Numbered from the stretch's first letter, positions 36,204-48,890 are shown. The stretch: 64,000 nt of DNA from Vulcanimicrobiota bacterium (GCA_027307235.1 DAHUXH010000013.1:62001-126000); one strand, 5' to 3'. Numbers and translations: made by a program. The notes: a model not told the origin generated them from the letters alone.

Positions 36204-37757
36204 TTACAACGGGATGTTGCCGTGTTTGCGCTTGGGGCGCTCGACGCGTTTGTCGCGCAGCATCTCAAGTGCGGTCGCGACGACGCGCCGGGTGTGGCGC
36301 GCCTCGATAACTTCATCCACGTAGCCGCGCTGCGCGGCGATGTAGGGGTTGGCGAAGCGTTCGGTATAGTCGTCGATGAGCGAGCGCATCTTCGCGTCTT
36401 TGTCGGAAGCGGCGGCGATCTCGCGGCGGAAGATCGTTTTGACCGCGCCTTCGGCGCCCATCACGGCGATCTCGGCCGTCGGCCACGCGACATTGACGTC
36501 GGCACGGATGTGTTTGCTCGCCATGACGTCGTACGCGCCGCCGTACGCCTTGCGCGTGATCACCGTGATTTTGGGAACGGTCGCCTCCGCGAACGCGTAG
36601 AGCAGCTTCGCTCCGTGCATGATGATGCCGCCGTATTCTTGATCGGTTCCGGGCAGGAAGCCGGGAACGTCGACGAACGTGAGCAGCGGGATGTTGAAGG
36701 CATCGCAGCAGCGCACGAAGCGGGCCGCCTTGATCGACGACGAGATGTCGAGCACGCCGGCCAGCACGTTCGGCTGATTGGCGACGACGCCGACGCTCTG
36801 CCCGTCGATACGCCCGAATCCGCAGATGATGTTCTGGGCGTAGAGCGGCTGAATCTCAAAGAAATCACCGTTGTCGAGCACCGCACCGACGACGTCGTGC
36901 ATGTCATAGGGCTTGTTCGGCGAGTCGGGCACGACGTCGTCGAGCTCGGGGATGTCGCGTCGCGGATCGTCGTCGCACGCAAAGCGCGGCGGATCGTCGA
37001 GGTTGTTCTGCGGGAGATACGAGAGCAGCGTGCGCGCGGTCTGCGTCATCTCGTCCTCGTCCGCGGCGACCAGATGCGCAACGCCGCTCTTGGTCGCGTG
37101 CGTGTGCGCACCACCGAGTTCTTCGAAGCTCACGTCTTCGCCGGTGACTGTCTTGATGATCTCGGGACCGGTGATGAACATCTGCGAGATGCCCTCGGTC
37201 ATGATGATGAAATCCGTGATCGCCGGGGAGTACACGGCGCCGCCCGCGCAGGGACCGGCGATCAAGCTGATCTGCGGAATCACGCCGCTTGCCTGCACGT
37301 TGCGCCAGAAGATCTCGGCGTATCCGCCTAACGAGACGACACCCTCTTGAATGCGCGCTCCGCCGGAGTCGTTGATGCCGATCACCGGCGATCCGGTCCG
37401 CAGCGCGAGGTCCATCACCTTGCAGATCTTCTCGGCGAAGACTTCGCCGAGCGACCCGCCGAGCACCGTGAAATCTTGCGAGAACAAAAAGACTTGCCGT
37501 CCGTCGATGGTCGCGCGCCCGGTCACGACCCCGTCGCCGAGAAATTCTTTTTCATCCAAACCGAACGCGCTGGTGCGATGCACCGCGAATCGATCGAGTT
37601 CGGTGAACGAACCGGGATCGACCAGCGCCTCGATGCGCTCGCGCGCCGTGCGTTTCCCGCGCGCGTGCTGCTTGTCGACGGCGTCGTCGCCCGCCGGCGC
37701 CAACGAGCGCTCGCGCTGGCGGCGCAATTCGGCGTATTTCTCCTCGTGCGTTCTCAT
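36204..37757 (-). CDS. pccB: acyl-CoA carboxylase beta (carboxyltransferase) subunit
   Basis: 517 residues, the fused N- and C-terminal carboxyltransferase halves of PccB/AccD5. [15 protein letters not shown] (~130) and the second oxyanion region [14 protein letters not shown] (~395) are intact, and the C-terminus reads [14 protein letters not shown]. With the alpha and epsilon genes at 33-35 kb it should form a propionyl/acetyl-CoA carboxylase. The YciI gene separates it from that operon. It follows the DUF59 gene on the same strand by 88 bp. Confidence 0.95.
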   Translation of the reverse strand: MRTHEEKYAELRRQRERSLAPAGDDAVDKQHARGKRTARERIEALVDPGSFTELDRFAVHRTSAFGLDEKEFLGDGVVTGRATIDGRQVFLFSQDFTVLGGSLGEVFAEKICKVMDLALRTGSPVIGINDSGGARIQEGVVSLGGYAEIFWRNVQASGVIPQISLIAGPCAGGAVYSPAITDFIIMTEGISQMFITGPEIIKTVTGEDVSFEELGGAHTHATKSGVAHLVAADEDEMTQTARTLLSYLPQNNLDDPPRFACDDDPRRDIPELDDVVPDSPNKPYDMHDVVGAVLDNGDFFEIQPLYAQNIICGFGRIDGQSVGVVANQPNVLAGVLDISSSIKAARFVRCCDAFNIPLLTFVDVPGFLPGTDQEYGGIIMHGAKLLYAFAEATVPKITVITRKAYGGAYDVMASKHIRADVNVAWPTAEIAVMGAEGAVKTIFRREIAAASDKDAKMRSLIDDYTERFANPYIAAQRGYVDEVIEARHTRRVVATALEMLRDKRVERPKRKHGNIPL

Positions 37758-37845
37758 GCCGCCCCCATTGCGCGCCGCTCGCAGCGCGGCCCTCTTTACG
37801 CCGCGGCGACCGCAGCGCGCGATTGGCGTAGCGTCATCAGCGACG

Positions 37846-38157
37846 TTACCAGATGCCGAGCATCACCTTGACGTCGTCACTGGCCATCGTCTTGGGGTCC
37901 CAGGGAGGCGAGAAGGTGATCTCGGCCTTCGCCGTCTCCACACCCTCGACGGCCTTGACGTGATCCTCCACGGACTGTTTAAACATGGGGCCGACCGGGC
38001 ACATCGGAGAGGTCAGCGTCATGACGACGGTCACGTGCTCGCCGCGCTCGCCTTCCACGACGACGTCGTACACGAGACCGAGGTCCAGGATCCCGAGGTT
38101 CAACTCGGGGTCCTTGACGTCGGCGAGGGCTTGGCGGATTTGCTCTGTGCTGGGCAT
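37846..38157 (-). CDS. DUF59/MIP18 family Fe-S assembly-type protein
   Basis: 103 residues from the ATG at 38157, preceded by [22 protein letters not shown] and [11 protein letters not shown] with its conserved Cys are the SufT/PaaD/MIP18 signatures. Members help mature Fe-S proteins or, as PaaD, an oxygenase. No suf or paa genes are nearby. It is upstream of pccB and likely co-transcribed. Confidence 0.92.
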   Translation of the reverse strand: MPSTEQIRQALADVKDPELNLGILDLGLVYDVVVEGERGEHVTVVMTLTSPMCPVGPMFKQSVEDHVKAVEGVETAKAEITFSPPWDPKTMASDDVKVMLGIW

Positions 38158-38305
38158 GGTCACCTCATCTTACACCGTTCGCCCAAGCGCCACGGCCACC
38201 AAGGGCGCAAGAGTCCCGGGGCGCTCGCCCCTGACGCAACCTATGCCGACAGATTAAGGTAGAACGATACGAGGGTTGCACGGCAGCCGAGGGAAGAGAC
38301 CAACT

Positions 38306-40801
38306 ATGTCGATGTGGGAACCGTTTACCGAGCGCGCGCGGCGCAGCATCGTGCTGGCGCAAGAAGAAGCCCAACGTCTCGGCAACAACTATATTGGTAC
38401 CGAGCACATCCTCTTGGGCATCATCTCCGAAGGCGAGAGCCTCGCGGCGAAGGTCCTGGAATCGCTCGGCGTCAACCTCGGCAAAGTCCGCCAAGAGGTC
38501 GAGGCCATCGTCGGCCGCGGCGGTCAGACCGTTCAGCAGGAGATGGTCTTCACGCCGCGCGCCAAACGCGTGATCGAACTCGCTTTCGAAGAGGCGCGCC
38601 AACTCAATCACAACTACATCGGCACCGAGCACCTGCTGCTCGGCTTGATTCGCGAAGGCGAAGGCGTCGCGGCGCGCGTGTTGACCAATCTCGGCGTCGA
38701 TCCCGCCAAGGTGCGCGTGCAGACGACCTCCTTGCTCGGGGCCGAAGGGCAGCCGCCCGCTCCCAAGGGGAAGAGCAAGACCCCGACGCTCGATGCGTAC
38801 GGCCGCGATCTCACGCAGCTAGCACGCGAAGGCAAGCTCGATCCGGTCATCGGACGCGCCAACGAGATCGAGCGCGTCATTCAAATTCTCTCGCGGCGCA
38901 CGAAGAACAACCCCGCGCTGATCGGCGAGCCCGGCGTCGGCAAGACGGCGATCGCCGAAGGCTTGGCGCAGCGCGTCATCAAGGGCGACATTCCCGAACC
39001 ATTGCGCGACCGCAGGGTGATCACGCTCGATCTCGCGGGGCTGGTCGCCGGAACCAAGTATCGCGGCGAGTTTGAAGAGCGCATGAAGCGCGTGATGGAC
39101 GAGATCCGCACGGCGGCCGGTGAGATCATCCTGTTCATCGACGAATTGCACACGCTGGTCGGCGCAGGCGCGGCGGAGGGCGCGATCGACGCAAGCAACA
39201 TCATTAAGCCGGCATTGGCGCGCGGCGAATTGCAGTGCATCGGCGCGACGACGCTCAACGAATTCCGCAAGCACATCGAGAAAGACTCCGCGCTCGAACG
39301 CCGCTTTCAGCCGGTGATGGTCGGCGAGCCGTCGATTGAAGAGACCATCGAGATACTCAAAGGCCTGCGCGATCGCTACGAAGCGCATCATAAGGTGCGC
39401 ATCACCGACGAGGCGCTCTCCGCGGCGGCGAAACTCGGCGACCGGTACATCACCGATCGCTTCTTGCCGGACAAAGCCGTCGATCTGATCGACGAGGCCA
39501 GTTCGCGCGTGCGCTTGCAAGCGACGCTTCCACCCAAAGAGATTCGGGACGTCGAAGCCGAGTTGCGTAAAGTGATCGCCGAGAAAGAGGCGGTCGTCAA
39601 GGGACAAGAGTTCGAAAAAGCGGCGTCGATTCGCGATCGTGAAGAGAAGCTGCGCGCGGAGAAGACCAAGCTCGATCAAGAGTGGCAAGCGCGACGCGCG
39701 CTCAGCGACGCGGTCGTCAAGGTCACGGCCGAGCACATCGCTGAGATCGTGTCGTCGTGGACGAAAATTCCGGTCAGCCGCCTCGCCCAGGCTGAGACCG
39801 AGAAGCTGCTCAACATGAAGGAAGCGCTGCACACGCGCGTGGTCGGACAAGACGAGGCGATCGAAGTCATCACGCGCGCCATCCGGCGCTCGCGCGCGGG
39901 CTTGAAGAATCCGAACCGGCCGATCGGCTCGTTCATCTTCCTCGGACCGACCGGCGTCGGAAAGACCGAAGTCGCGCGCAGCGTCGCGATGTTCTTGTTT
40001 GACGACGACGAGTCGATGATTCGCATCGACATGTCGGAGTACATGGAGAAGTACTCGGTGAGCCGCCTGGTCGGCGCACCTCCGGGTTACGTCGGCTACG
40101 AAGAAGGCGGTCAACTCACCGAAGCGGTGCGGCGCCGGCCGTACTCCGTGGTGCTGCTCGACGAGATCGAAAAGGCGCATCCCGACGTCTTCAATCTGTT
40201 GCTGCAAGTGCTCGACGATGGCCGTTTGACGGATTCGCAAGGCCGCCACGTCGATTTCAAGAACACCGTTATCATCATGACCTCGAACGTCGGTGCCACC
40301 GGCATGCAGACGACGACCGACATCGGCTTCCGGCCGCAGAAGACGCTGGAAGAAGATGAATCCAAGACCTACGAGCGGATGAAAAACAAGGTGCTGGAAG
40401 AGGTCAAGCACACGTTCCGGCCCGAGTTCCTCAATCGCGTCGACGAAGTGGTCGTCTTCCACCAATTGACGCGCGAACAGATCGAGGAAATCGTCGGTCT
40501 CGAACTCGAGAAAGTCCGGCGCGAAGTCAAAGCGCAAGAGATGGAACTCAAAGTTACCGACGCCGCCAAGGTGGTGCTCGCCAAGAAGGGCTGGGATCCG
40601 CAGTTCGGCGCGCGTCCGCTGCGCCGCGCGATTCAGCGCATGGTCGAGGACGAGATCGCCGAGGAGATGCTGCGCGGGATCTTCGGACCGGGCGATCACA
40701 TCTTGTGCGACGTCGCTCCCGACGATCCCGAGAAGCTGAAGTTCAGCAAGATCCCCTCACTAGAGCCTCCCGCGGTCCCCTCGGAAGTCGCGACAACCTA
40801 G
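38306..40801 (+). CDS. clpC: ATP-dependent Clp protease ATPase subunit ClpC
   Basis: 831 residues. Two Clp_N repeats (1-150), AAA+ 1 with Walker A GEPGVGKT (207-214), a middle domain with coiled-coil at ~400-470, and AAA+ 2 with Walker A GPTGVGKT (547-554). The pore loop motif [13 protein letters not shown] is present. It unfolds substrates for ClpP and acts with adaptors in stress response. The ATG at 38306 follows a GAGGGAAGAG stretch. I see no mcsA/mcsB/ctsR genes upstream. A palindromic repeat follows its TAG stop by 1 base. Confidence 0.97.
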   Translation: MSMWEPFTERARRSIVLAQEEAQRLGNNYIGTEHILLGIISEGESLAAKVLESLGVNLGKVRQEVEAIVGRGGQTVQQEMVFTPRAKRVIELAFEEARQLNHNYIGTEHLLLGLIREGEGVAARVLTNLGVDPAKVRVQTTSLLGAEGQPPAPKGKSKTPTLDAYGRDLTQLAREGKLDPVIGRANEIERVIQILSRRTKNNPALIGEPGVGKTAIAEGLAQRVIKGDIPEPLRDRRVITLDLAGLVAGTKYRGEFEERMKRVMDEIRTAAGEIILFIDELHTLVGAGAAEGAIDASNIIKPALARGELQCIGATTLNEFRKHIEKDSALERRFQPVMVGEPSIEETIEILKGLRDRYEAHHKVRITDEALSAAAKLGDRYITDRFLPDKAVDLIDEASSRVRLQATLPPKEIRDVEAELRKVIAEKEAVVKGQEFEKAASIRDREEKLRAEKTKLDQEWQARRALSDAVVKVTAEHIAEIVSSWTKIPVSRLAQAETEKLLNMKEALHTRVVGQDEAIEVITRAIRRSRAGLKNPNRPIGSFIFLGPTGVGKTEVARSVAMFLFDDDESMIRIDMSEYMEKYSVSRLVGAPPGYVGYEEGGQLTEAVRRRPYSVVLLDEIEKAHPDVFNLLLQVLDDGRLTDSQGRHVDFKNTVIIMTSNVGATGMQTTTDIGFRPQKTLEEDESKTYERMKNKVLEEVKHTFRPEFLNRVDEVVVFHQLTREQIEEIVGLELEKVRREVKAQEMELKVTDAAKVVLAKKGWDPQFGARPLRRAIQRMVEDEIAEEMLRGIFGPGDHILCDVAPDDPEKLKFSKIPSLEPPAVPSEVATT

Positions 40802-40802
40802 G

Positions 40803-40910
40803 CTAGGGAAACTCTGATTTCCGCCAGGCCGTCGTTGCGGAGAGGCTCGTGTACCGTAGTACACTTCGCCTCTCCGCGCCTCGGCCTGACGAAAATCAGC
40901 GCTTCCCTAG
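40803..40910 (+). repeat. palindromic repeat, single copy after clpC
   Basis: 108 bp. Outer ends CTAGGGAA/TTCCCTAG, inner arm CTGATTTcCG/CGaAAATCAG, then CAGGCCG/CGGCCTG, the middle stem GCGGAGAGGC/GCCTCTCCGC and core GTGTAC-cgta-GTACAC. Same orientation as the 10.6-kb array. It lies between clpC and a convergent minus-strand gene. Confidence 0.94.
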
Positions 40911-40942
40911 TTTAAACTCCGACAGGCTCCTTAGGGGAGTGG

Positions 40943-42214
40943 CTATGGGGTGTCGAGGGAGTGACAGATCGGCATCTGGCTGTTTGGGACGCCGGCAGCG
41001 GTGATCGTTGCGCATGAGTCGTGAATGGTGTGCTGCAACGCGGTGATCGCGCCGGTCGTGAACGCATCGGGGTGCTGCAAAATAAACTGATAGACCGGCT
41101 GCAGCCGGGTCATGACTTGAACGGCGAACGCCTTTGCGCCGGCCTTTTGCGCGGCGTTTGCCGCGGATGTGGCCATGAGATAAGCGGATGCATAGGTGAG
41201 CGGGGCTTGATATGCCGGAGAGGCGGAGTTCACGCCCTGCAAATAGAGGCTTGCGACGAACAGATCGCGCGATGACTGCGCGCCCGGAAACGTCTGCGCA
41301 GCCGTAGTGAGCGTGCTTTTCACCCGCGCGCTCGATGCGTTTGATTCGTTGAGCAGATCGGCCAAGAGGCGATCGCTGATGGCTTTCGCGCCGTCCGACC
41401 AGTGCGGTGCGCTCCCCGCATTCCCAAACGCAGTGAAGAGCGACGTCACGTTGATCGAGGCAATCGCCGCATTCAAATTTTGAAAATACCCGATGAGTTG
41501 ATTCGAACGGTCGCCGTCATTGGACGCCGCTCCTCGTTCGATTCCCGCACCGGTTTCCGGAACCACCATCCCAACCGCGGTCGAGGTGTCGCCGCTCATG
41601 ATGGTGGCGAAGTTTCCGCTCTCCGTCCGCTGCTCCGCCGACGGGCCGTTATTCGCCGTCCCCGAGGGCGGCAGCACGACGGTGGACGCCTGCGGGGCGA
41701 GTGTGCTCTGGTTGTTGCACGTGCCGCTCATGGACCCGGTGATGGTGTTGCCGTGCGGACAGTTCATGGGGTTGAGCGCGGCGGAGCCCGACAGCGTCGC
41801 AAGACGAATGGCGACGACGACGGCGGTCGGCGGCGCGGAGCACGGAGCCTTCAAGCGGGCGGTGAACTGCGCGTCGTCGGGCGTCACGTCGGTCGGATTC
41901 AGCGTGATCGGCTGCGCCCAGCCGCTCGTACTGTCGGAGGCCGCCGTGCCCGGTTTTGCCGACGTGGCATACAGATTCCATTGAAACGCCACCGGCTGCG
42001 TCGCGTCATTGCGAAAGCGCACCCGGTACTCATGGCGGTCGTTCGCATCGGTCTGCATATCGCAGTTGATCGACGACTCGATGCCGCCGCCGACGTTGGT
42101 CCAACCGCTCCAGGCGACGGTTTGCGCGCGTGCTGGTGTCGCGACTGCGAGGATGATCGCCGGCGCGCCGGCCAAGACTGCTCCGATGCGCCCGATCGAG
42201 GCGAGGATGCCCAT
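40943..42214 (-). CDS. secreted hypothetical protein
   Basis: 423 residues. A signal peptide (cut near ATPARA-QT) leads into a beta-rich N-terminal domain of ~130 residues (WSGWTNVGGGIESSINC). A Ser/Thr/Pro-rich linker and a helical C-terminal half follow, with a few Cys (INCDM, APCSAPP, CPHG, CNNQ, DSCA). I recognise no family. It is convergent with clpC across the repeat and lies downstream of mtnC on the same strand, so the context gives no function. Confidence 0.65.
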   Translation of the reverse strand: MGILASIGRIGAVLAGAPAIILAVATPARAQTVAWSGWTNVGGGIESSINCDMQTDANDRHEYRVRFRNDATQPVAFQWNLYATSAKPGTAASDSTSGWAQPITLNPTDVTPDDAQFTARLKAPCSAPPTAVVVAIRLATLSGSAALNPMNCPHGNTITGSMSGTCNNQSTLAPQASTVVLPPSGTANNGPSAEQRTESGNFATIMSGDTSTAVGMVVPETGAGIERGAASNDGDRSNQLIGYFQNLNAAIASINVTSLFTAFGNAGSAPHWSDGAKAISDRLLADLLNESNASSARVKSTLTTAAQTFPGAQSSRDLFVASLYLQGVNSASPAYQAPLTYASAYLMATSAANAAQKAGAKAFAVQVMTRLQPVYQFILQHPDAFTTGAITALQHTIHDSCATITAAGVPNSQMPICHSLDTP

Positions 42215-42271
42215 GAAGTCCCTCCGTGAACCGGTGCCTTCTGCACCAATGACCTTAGCAAGGCGGCTCCG

Positions 42272-42967
42272 CTATCGCAAGAGCCGCACCTCGTCGAGGC
42301 CTCCAATGACCTGATGGACGCGGCTAGGAAGCGTCCCGTCGCTCTTTCGCGCGACCTGAATCGCCTGCATACCTGCCGCGCGCGCGGCGTCGAGTTCGGC
42401 CTCGATGTCGCTGAAGAAAACAACGGCTCCGGCGGCCTCACCGATCTCGCGCGCGATCGACGCGTACGAGGCCGCCTCACGCTTGGAACCGATCGTGGTG
42501 TCGAAGAAGCCGGAGAAGAGCGGCAGCAGATCGCCGGCGACGCTGTGTCCGAAGAGCAGCTTCTGCGCCTGCACCGAACCCGACGAGTAGACATACAGCG
42601 GGAATCCGGCGGCGTGCCAGTCCCGCAGCGCCGCGACCGCATCGTCGTAGAGATGACCGCGAACGCCGCTGTGCGTGAACCCTTGCGCCCAGATCATGCC
42701 TTGCAGCGCCTTGAGCGCGGTGCTCTTGCGATCGTCGCGCATCCAGCCGTGCAGCATCGCGAGCGTCGCGGTCTCGTCAGCAGCGATGCCTCCTTCGCGC
42801 GCTGCCTCAGTCATCCAGCGCCGCACCTCGGGCTCGTCGCGATGCCGCGCGACGAATGCATCGAGATGTTCGTCCGCGTACGGAAAAAGCACGTCGCGTA
42901 CGAAAGCGATCGATCCGGCCGTGCCCTCGATGTCGATGACGATCGCGCGCGCGCGAACGTCGATCAC
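42272..42967 (-). CDS. mtnC: acireductone synthase (enolase-phosphatase E1)
   Basis: 231 residues. The HAD motif reads IDIEGTAGSIAF (DxE in place of DxD), followed by YSSGSVQAQKLLFGHS and FFSDIEAELDAARAAGM. It enolises and dephosphorylates the 2,3-diketo-5-methylthiopentyl phosphate of methionine salvage. The GTG start overlaps the mtnD stop (GTGA). It is the last of three salvage genes. Confidence 0.94.
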   Translation of the reverse strand: MIDVRARAIVIDIEGTAGSIAFVRDVLFPYADEHLDAFVARHRDEPEVRRWMTEAAREGGIAADETATLAMLHGWMRDDRKSTALKALQGMIWAQGFTHSGVRGHLYDDAVAALRDWHAAGFPLYVYSSGSVQAQKLLFGHSVAGDLLPLFSGFFDTTIGSKREAASYASIAREIGEAAGAVVFFSDIEAELDAARAAGMQAIQVARKSDGTLPSRVHQVIGGLDEVRLLR

Positions 42968-43524
42968 GCGTCGAGCTTCGGGAAGCGTGCCGCGATCGGG
43001 TTGCCGGTGAAATCGGCGACCCAGCCTTCGGGCGTGATGAACAGGCGGATCGCGGTAAACTCTGGGTCTGGTCCCATGTCGAACCAATGCGTCGTTCCAG
43101 CCGGGACGGAGATCAAGTCGCCGCGCACGCACACGGTCTGATACACGCGATCGCCGGCGTGCAGGTAGAACGCGCCTTTGCCTTCGACGAAAAAGCGAAC
43201 TTCGTCTTCGCTGTGCCGGTGCTCGTCGAGAAATTTCTTGCGCAACTCAGCGGCATTCGGATTGCCGCGCTCGAGGCGAATCACGTCAACGGCTTGATAG
43301 CCGCATTCGTCGATCAATCGATCGATCGACGAACGGTACGCGGCGATGACCGCGTCTTGGCTCGCGCCGCGCGGCAACTCCGCGCCGGCGGCCCAACGCT
43401 CGAAGCGCACGCCGATCGCGCGCAGTTCCGATGCGATGCGCTCGCCGTCTGTGGTTTCGACCAACGGTGCGTGCGGAGTTGCGTCGTCATAGACGCGTAA
43501 GATCGTCGTTGCCGTCGTGGTCAT
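42964..43524 (-). CDS. mtnD: acireductone dioxygenase
   Basis: 186 residues, a cupin with metal ligands His102, His104 and Glu108 (EHRHSEDE) and His146 (TTHWFDMG). With Fe it makes the 2-keto-4-methylthiobutyrate precursor of methionine; with Ni it makes an off-pathway product. The start overlaps the mtnB stop, and the end overlaps the mtnC start. Confidence 0.96.
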   Translation of the reverse strand: MTTTATTILRVYDDATPHAPLVETTDGERIASELRAIGVRFERWAAGAELPRGASQDAVIAAYRSSIDRLIDECGYQAVDVIRLERGNPNAAELRKKFLDEHRHSEDEVRFFVEGKGAFYLHAGDRVYQTVCVRGDLISVPAGTTHWFDMGPDPEFTAIRLFITPEGWVADFTGNPIAARFPKLDA

Positions 43525-44144
43525 GAGCGCAACCTCCGTTCCTCAAGTGCGCAGCGCAGCAAAAACTCCACGCCCTCCAGATGCCGGCACGCTTCGTTCA
43601 TCGTGGCGCCCCATACATAGAAACCGTGTCCGGCCAGCAGATATGCGGGCACGCCGCGCTCGCCCGCGAGACGCTGCTCGACCACACGTGCGAGCGCGAG
43701 CGTGTCCTGCGCGTTCTCGAAGATGGGAATGCGCACGACACCCTCATGGGTGGTCACACCGCGCAGCGCCTTGTGCATCTCGTACCCTTCGAGAAGCACT
43801 TCACCGCGCGGCGCATCCAGACGAGAGAGCACGGTGGCCGCAAGGGTGTGAACGTGAAAGACCGCGCCGACGTCGGCACAGGCCGCGTAGCGCGCGAGAT
43901 GCAGCGGGGCTTCGGCGGAGATGCCGCTCGGCAGTGGGCCCGCGAGCGGGACGCCGATGACGTCGTCGAGGCCGATCGTTCCCTTGTCGAGGCCCGATCG
44001 GGTGATCGCCGCATGCGCGGCGTCGATACGGCGGGAGAAATTGCCGCTGGTGGCCGGCACCCAACCGCGCTCGGACGCGAAACGGCCGACCGCCGCGAGT
44101 TCCAGCGCGATCTCCTTGGGAACGGCCACGTGCGGCGTCGTCAT
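43521..44144 (-). CDS. mtnB: methylthioribulose-1-phosphate dehydratase
   Basis: 207 residues, an aldolase-class II fold. SGNFSRRID, FHVHTLAATV with zinc-binding HxH and LLAGHGFYVWG with the third His match MtnB. The ATG at 44144 fits family length better than the longer frame. It heads the mtnB-mtnD-mtnC operon. mtnA, mtnK and a final transaminase are not seen here. It is divergent from the WYL gene. Confidence 0.93.
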   Translation of the reverse strand: MTTPHVAVPKEIALELAAVGRFASERGWVPATSGNFSRRIDAAHAAITRSGLDKGTIGLDDVIGVPLAGPLPSGISAEAPLHLARYAACADVGAVFHVHTLAATVLSRLDAPRGEVLLEGYEMHKALRGVTTHEGVVRIPIFENAQDTLALARVVEQRLAGERGVPAYLLAGHGFYVWGATMNEACRHLEGVEFLLRCALEERRLRS

Positions 44145-44250
44145 GGCGAATACGATACCACGCCCCGTCAAGAGGGCGTCATCTTGCTCGCGGCGCAGTC
44201 ACTAGCGCATCGAACGCGCGACCGATCCAAAGATCGTTCTTCTGGTTCGA

Positions 44251-45189
44251 TTGCTCAATGCAATCGACGAAGGGCGCTATTCGTTCGAGGAACTCAAAGG
44301 GCGCATCACGCCGAGCGGGAGTCCGCCGTCGACCCGCTCGCTGCGGCGGTATCTCGCCATCCTCGCCGATGCGGGGTTTCCGTGGTTCTTCGATCGGCCG
44401 TCCAACGTCTACCGGTTCGCCGACGGCTACAGCCTCAAGCGTTTGGCGCTCACGCCGAGCGATCTCTTCGGCCTGGTCGCGCTGAAATCGCTCGGTGCGA
44501 GTGTGGGCGGTACGATCGGCGAGTACATCGACGATGTCACCGAGCGGCTGGTGGCGACCGCCGGCAGCGGCGCGCGCGAGCGCGTGCGCGGCCGTTCGCC
44601 GGTTGCCTTCCGGCTTCCCGAGACACGTCTGGACGAGGCGGGTGAGCGCGCGTTCGCGCTGCTCGCGTCGGCCGAACGGGATCGCCGCTCGGTCGAGTTC
44701 ACCTACCAAGATAAAGAAGGCCGTGCTTCGAAACGCCGTGCCGACCCGTACGGCTTCATCATGAGTTCCGGACGCATCTACTGCGTGGCCTTCGACCACG
44801 CGCGAAAGGCGATGCGCACGTTCGCGGTCGACAATGCGACCGACGTGCGCGTCACCGCGAAAACCTTCGTGAAGCCGAGCACCTTCGACGTCGAAGACTA
44901 CGCGTCGGCGTCGATCAGCGGCGTGCTGGCGGGCAGCGAGTCGATCGACGTGCGCGTGCGATTCGACCGGCGTGTCGCCAAGGCGGCGATCGCGGCGCGC
45001 GCCGTCGCCGAACAGCAGATCGCGCGGCGCGAGGACGGCGGGGTCGATATCACGTATCGCGTCAGTGACGTGGACGAACTCGTTCGGTGGGTGCTCGGAT
45101 GGGGCGCGCAGGCCGAGATCGTCGAACCGCCCGGCGCACGCCGCCGCATCGCAGAACTTGCCCGCTCGCTGGTCGAGCGATACCCGTAA
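44251..45189 (+). CDS. WYL domain transcriptional regulator
   Basis: 312 residues. An N-terminal winged-helix region (SFEELKGRI, TRSLRRYLAIL) is followed by a WYL domain with FTYQDKEGRASKRRADPYGFI, RIYCVAFD and a C-terminal WCX region. The reading frame is open to a TAG at 44203 and the ~15 codons before the TTG encode family-like residues (KIVLLVRLL), yet contain no ATG, GTG or TTG. The true start may be a rare codon at 44242 or before. It is divergent from mtnB and may sense nucleotides or DNA damage, as others do. Confidence 0.85.
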   Translation: MLNAIDEGRYSFEELKGRITPSGSPPSTRSLRRYLAILADAGFPWFFDRPSNVYRFADGYSLKRLALTPSDLFGLVALKSLGASVGGTIGEYIDDVTERLVATAGSGARERVRGRSPVAFRLPETRLDEAGERAFALLASAERDRRSVEFTYQDKEGRASKRRADPYGFIMSSGRIYCVAFDHARKAMRTFAVDNATDVRVTAKTFVKPSTFDVEDYASASISGVLAGSESIDVRVRFDRRVAKAAIAARAVAEQQIARREDGGVDITYRVSDVDELVRWVLGWGAQAEIVEPPGARRRIAELARSLVERYP

Positions 45190-45198
45190 AGGAACCGC

Positions 45199-45672
45199 AT
45201 GCACCTCTGGTTTTCAGCGATCTTGATTGCGCAGTCGTTCTTCGGCACGCTTCCGATCGACAAGATTCGTTGCGATTCGATGGAAGGCGCCGTCGAGCAT
45301 ATTCACGCGCACCTGCAGTTGTTTGATCGCGGTCACAAGGTGAGTGTGCCGGCGGGCATCGGCATTCCGAGCAACGGATCGTGCTTGTACTGGCTGCACA
45401 CGCATACCGACGACGGCTTCATTCACGTCGAATCGCCGATGGTCGCCACCTTCACGCTCGGCCAGTTCTTCGACATCTGGGGCATGACGCTCAGCCGAAC
45501 GCAAGCAGCGTCGCTGCGCGCCGCGCGCGGACGGCACCTGACCATCACCATCAACGGCAAGGCCTACACCGGCGATCCGCGGCGCATCGTGCTGCGCGAT
45601 CGGGAGGAGATCGTCGTTCAAAACGGTCCGCCGTTCGGCAAGCCGGTGCCGGGCGACTGGTCTCGCGTGTAG
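45199..45672 (+). CDS. His-rich conserved hypothetical protein
   Basis: 157 residues with a weak N-terminal hydrophobic stretch. HIHAHLQLF (His34, 36, 38 region with the upstream His) and WLHTHTDDGFIH (His67, 69, 76) place six or more His in two clusters. Cys62 lies just before the second. Strands and turns (VPAGIGI, FTLGQFFDIWG) suggest a compact beta fold, and the His pattern suggests metal binding. I recognise no named family. It lies 9 bp after the WYL gene and 12 bp before hutH. Confidence 0.7.
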   Translation: MHLWFSAILIAQSFFGTLPIDKIRCDSMEGAVEHIHAHLQLFDRGHKVSVPAGIGIPSNGSCLYWLHTHTDDGFIHVESPMVATFTLGQFFDIWGMTLSRTQAASLRAARGRHLTITINGKAYTGDPRRIVLRDREEIVVQNGPPFGKPVPGDWSRV

Positions 45673-45684
45673 AAGACAACCGCT

Positions 45685-47231
45685 ATGACCGTTGCCCCGC
45701 GGCGCGAACCCGTCGAGATCGACGGGCGGCATCTCGCGCTCGAATCCCTCGAAGCGATCGCCGACGGAGCTCCCGTTCGCCTCTCCGATGATGCGCGCCG
45801 TCGCGTCGCCGCCTGCCGCGCCTTCGTCGACGAGCAGTTTGCTCTCGGTGCGCCGATCTACGGCGTGACAACCGGGTTCGGCCGTCTCGCGAACGTGCCC
45901 GTCGCTCCGAAAGACGCGGCGCTGCTGCAGCTCAATCTCGTGCGCAGTCACGCTGCCGGTACCGGCGCGCCGCTCGACGAGCGCATCGTTCGTGCTGTCG
46001 GTGCGTTGCGCGCGGCGTCGCTCGCCGCCGGAAACTCCGGCGTGAACCCGGCGACGCTCGACCTTCTGCTGGAATTGCTCAATCGCGGCGTCACGCCGGT
46101 GGTGCCTTCACAGGGATCGGTCGGTGCGAGCGGAGACCTCGCGCCGCTCGCGCACATGTCGCTGACGCTGATCGGCGAGGGCGAGGCATGGTATCGCGGC
46201 GAGCGGATGCCGAGCGCACAAGCGTTGACGCGCGCCGGCCTGGAGCCGGTGACGCTCGGCGCCAAGGAAGGTTTGGCCCTGATCAACGGCACGCAGGTCA
46301 TGACCGCGATCGGTGCGCTCGGCGTACTGCGGGCGCAATGGTTAGTCGCTGCCGCCGACGTGATCGCCGCGATGTCGCTCGAAGCGTTTCTCGGCACGGA
46401 CCGCGCCTTCGATGCGCGGATCAACGCGCTGCGCCCGCATCCCGGGCAGAAAGCGTCGGCCGATCGTCTGCGCGCGCTGCTCGCACGATCGGAGATCATG
46501 CAGTCGCATCGCGAGTGCGGACGCGTGCAAGATCCGTATTCATTCCGTTGCATCCCGGTCGTTCATGGCGCGGTGTACGACACTCTCGCGCACGTGCGTC
46601 GCGTCACTGAGATCGAGGCCAACTCCGTCACCGACAACCCGCTGGTCTTCGCGGAAGATGGTGTGTTCTTGAGCGGCGGCAACTTTCACGGCGAACCGAT
46701 CGCGCTCGTGCTCGACATGCTCAAGATCGCGCTGTCGGAGATCGCGAACATCGCCGAACGTCGTTTGTATCTCTTGCTCAATGCCGAAGATCGCGGGTTG
46801 CCGTTGTTCTTGACCGGGCGCTCGGGATTGCAGTCCGGGCTCATGATCGTGCAATACACCGCAGCCGCGTTGTGTAACGAGAACAAGACGCTCGCGTATC
46901 CAAGCAGCGTCGATTCGATTCCGACGTCCGCCGGGCAAGAGGACCATGTCTCGATGGGCATGACGTCCGCGAATCACGTGCTGCGCGTGCTCGACAACGT
47001 CGAGCGAGCGCTGGCGTGCGAACTCTTGGGTGCGCTCGCGGCCACCGATTTCCGCCGCCCGCTGCGCTCGGGCATAGGAACGCAGGCGGCCTACGACCTG
47101 GCGCGCACGCGCATCGCACCGTGGACGGAAGACCGCGTCCCCGCGCCCGACATCGAAGCGGCGCGAGCGCTTATCGGCGACGGATCGCTCGTGCGTGCCG
47201 CCGAAGCAGCCATCGCAGGAGGTGTCTCATC

Positions 47232-47235
<4 letters not shown>
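45685..47235 (+). CDS. hutH: histidine ammonia-lyase
   Basis: 516 residues. The MIO triad Ala148-Ser149-Gly150 lies in [22 protein letters not shown] near residue 55, and NDNPLVF-like TDNPLVF and QEDHVSMG further on, complete the lyase core. It deaminates histidine to urocanate. ATGA overlap links it to hutU. Confidence 0.97.

Positions 47236-48877
<1,642 letters not shown>

Positions 48878-48890
<13 letters not shown>

Noticed and set aside
38819-40699. 626-codon minus-strand frame over clpC
   Set aside because: Antisense to conserved AAA+ motifs; no protein-like features.
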